Shown here piece by piece: positions 5,071 through 5,247 of a DNA stretch of 5,247 nucleotides. Position numbers and translations under genes: made by a program. Below the pieces are notes generated by a model. That model was not told where the DNA came from. It saw nothing but the letters and a program-made list of their open reading frames with translations, and searched no databases. Origin of the DNA: Desulfurococcales archaeon (GTDB taxonomy: Archaea; Thermoproteota; Thermoprotei_A; Sulfolobales; Ignicoccaceae); NCBI GenBank assembly GCA_015521275.1, contig WAOJ01000155.1, forward strand, positions 1 to 5,247. Direction: 5' to 3'. Every line of letters begins with the position of its first letter. Within the stretch, counting starts at the first letter, position 1.

Positions 5071-5247
5071 GCTAAAGATTTTAGCAGCGAAACGAACATC
5101 TTACACGTCATCTTGCTGAACTCCTCGACGAACGCCCTATAATTGGGACCCAGCCCCTTCCAGCTTTCATCCCTTAGGTACCACTCCATCGCGTTCGTTA
5201 AGCTTTGTACGTCTTCAGGGTTGTATACCTTTACCCCCTTAATGCCC
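5064..5247 (-). CDS. GT4-like glycosyltransferase, C-terminal 60 residues (start beyond window)
   Basis: The minus-strand frame is open from the right edge (first whole codon 5246-5244) to TGA at 5066-5064. It reads GIKGVKVYNPEDVQSLTNAM, then EWYLRDESWKGLG and RAFVEEFS, ending in a hydrophobic/basic helix (SLLKSLAR). This is the standard C-terminal end of a GT4 enzyme: the strand after the EX7E region, the element ..V.p.D...L..ai..ll.d...., and the crossover helix .r..v.e.fs. The catalytic parts lie outside the window, so donor and acceptor cannot be told. Its stop codon is embedded in the ribosome binding site of the next gene, so this glycosyltransferase and membrane protein A are probably co-translated. 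Confidence 0.8.
   Translation of the reverse strand, partial: GIKGVKVYNPEDVQSLTNAMEWYLRDESWKGLGPNYRAFVEEFSKMTCKMFVSLLKSLAR

Noticed and set aside
1..5247. CRISPR array, tRNA, insertion sequence or direct-repeat system
   Set aside because: No regularly spaced repeats, cloverleaf-like sequence, transposase motif or terminal inverted repeats were seen on either strand; almost all bases are accounted for by coding frames.

Overview
The window looks like part of a surface-polysaccharide (glycan) gene cluster from a hyperthermophilic archaeon, most likely a crenarchaeon. Supporting signs are the dominance of AGG/AGA arginine and ATA isoleucine codons, GTG and TTG starts, very tight packing with ATGA/GTGA overlaps, GGTGA-type ribosome binding sites, and a TATA-like box placed just upstream of nearly leaderless starts. 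A Desulfurococcales/Ignicoccus-like host would fit, but that is a guess from style and not from a marker gene.

Layout from right to left on the minus strand: the last 60 residues of a GT4-like glycosyltransferase (5064-5247); two paralogous proteins with an N-terminal pair of membrane helices (4456-5058 and 3932-4459); and a short, probably degenerate GT-B glycosyltransferase-like protein (3246-3935). These four follow each other with 4-bp overlaps or a 5-bp gap and look like one operon. Then comes an island on the plus strand: two small two-helix membrane proteins (2762-3034 and 3031-3276) that overlap each other by ATGA and collide tail-to-tail with the 3246-3935 gene. A 65-bp divergent spacer separates them from a second minus-strand unit: a heparinase II/III-like protein (879-2696), then, after a 36-bp gap that holds a strong hairpin, a membrane-anchored glycosyltransferase whose first 280 codons run off the left edge (1-842). 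Both edge genes are open-ended and easy to miss, because one lacks its stop and the other its start inside the window.

Taken together, two glycosyltransferases, a GT remnant, a polysaccharide-lyase-like protein and at least five proteins with two-helix membrane hairpins suggest assembly and trimming of a surface or lipid-linked glycan at the inner face of the membrane. The functions of the four small or medium membrane proteins are unknown. The most unusual elements are the tandem paralogous membrane proteins, the reversed two-gene membrane island with its central shared TATA-like box, the cysteine-rich heparinase-like protein without a signal peptide, and the hairpin that would hide the ribosome binding site of the left glycosyltransferase.

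There is no gene-free stretch longer than about 65 bp. No tRNA, rRNA, CRISPR array, transposase or insertion-sequence end was seen.
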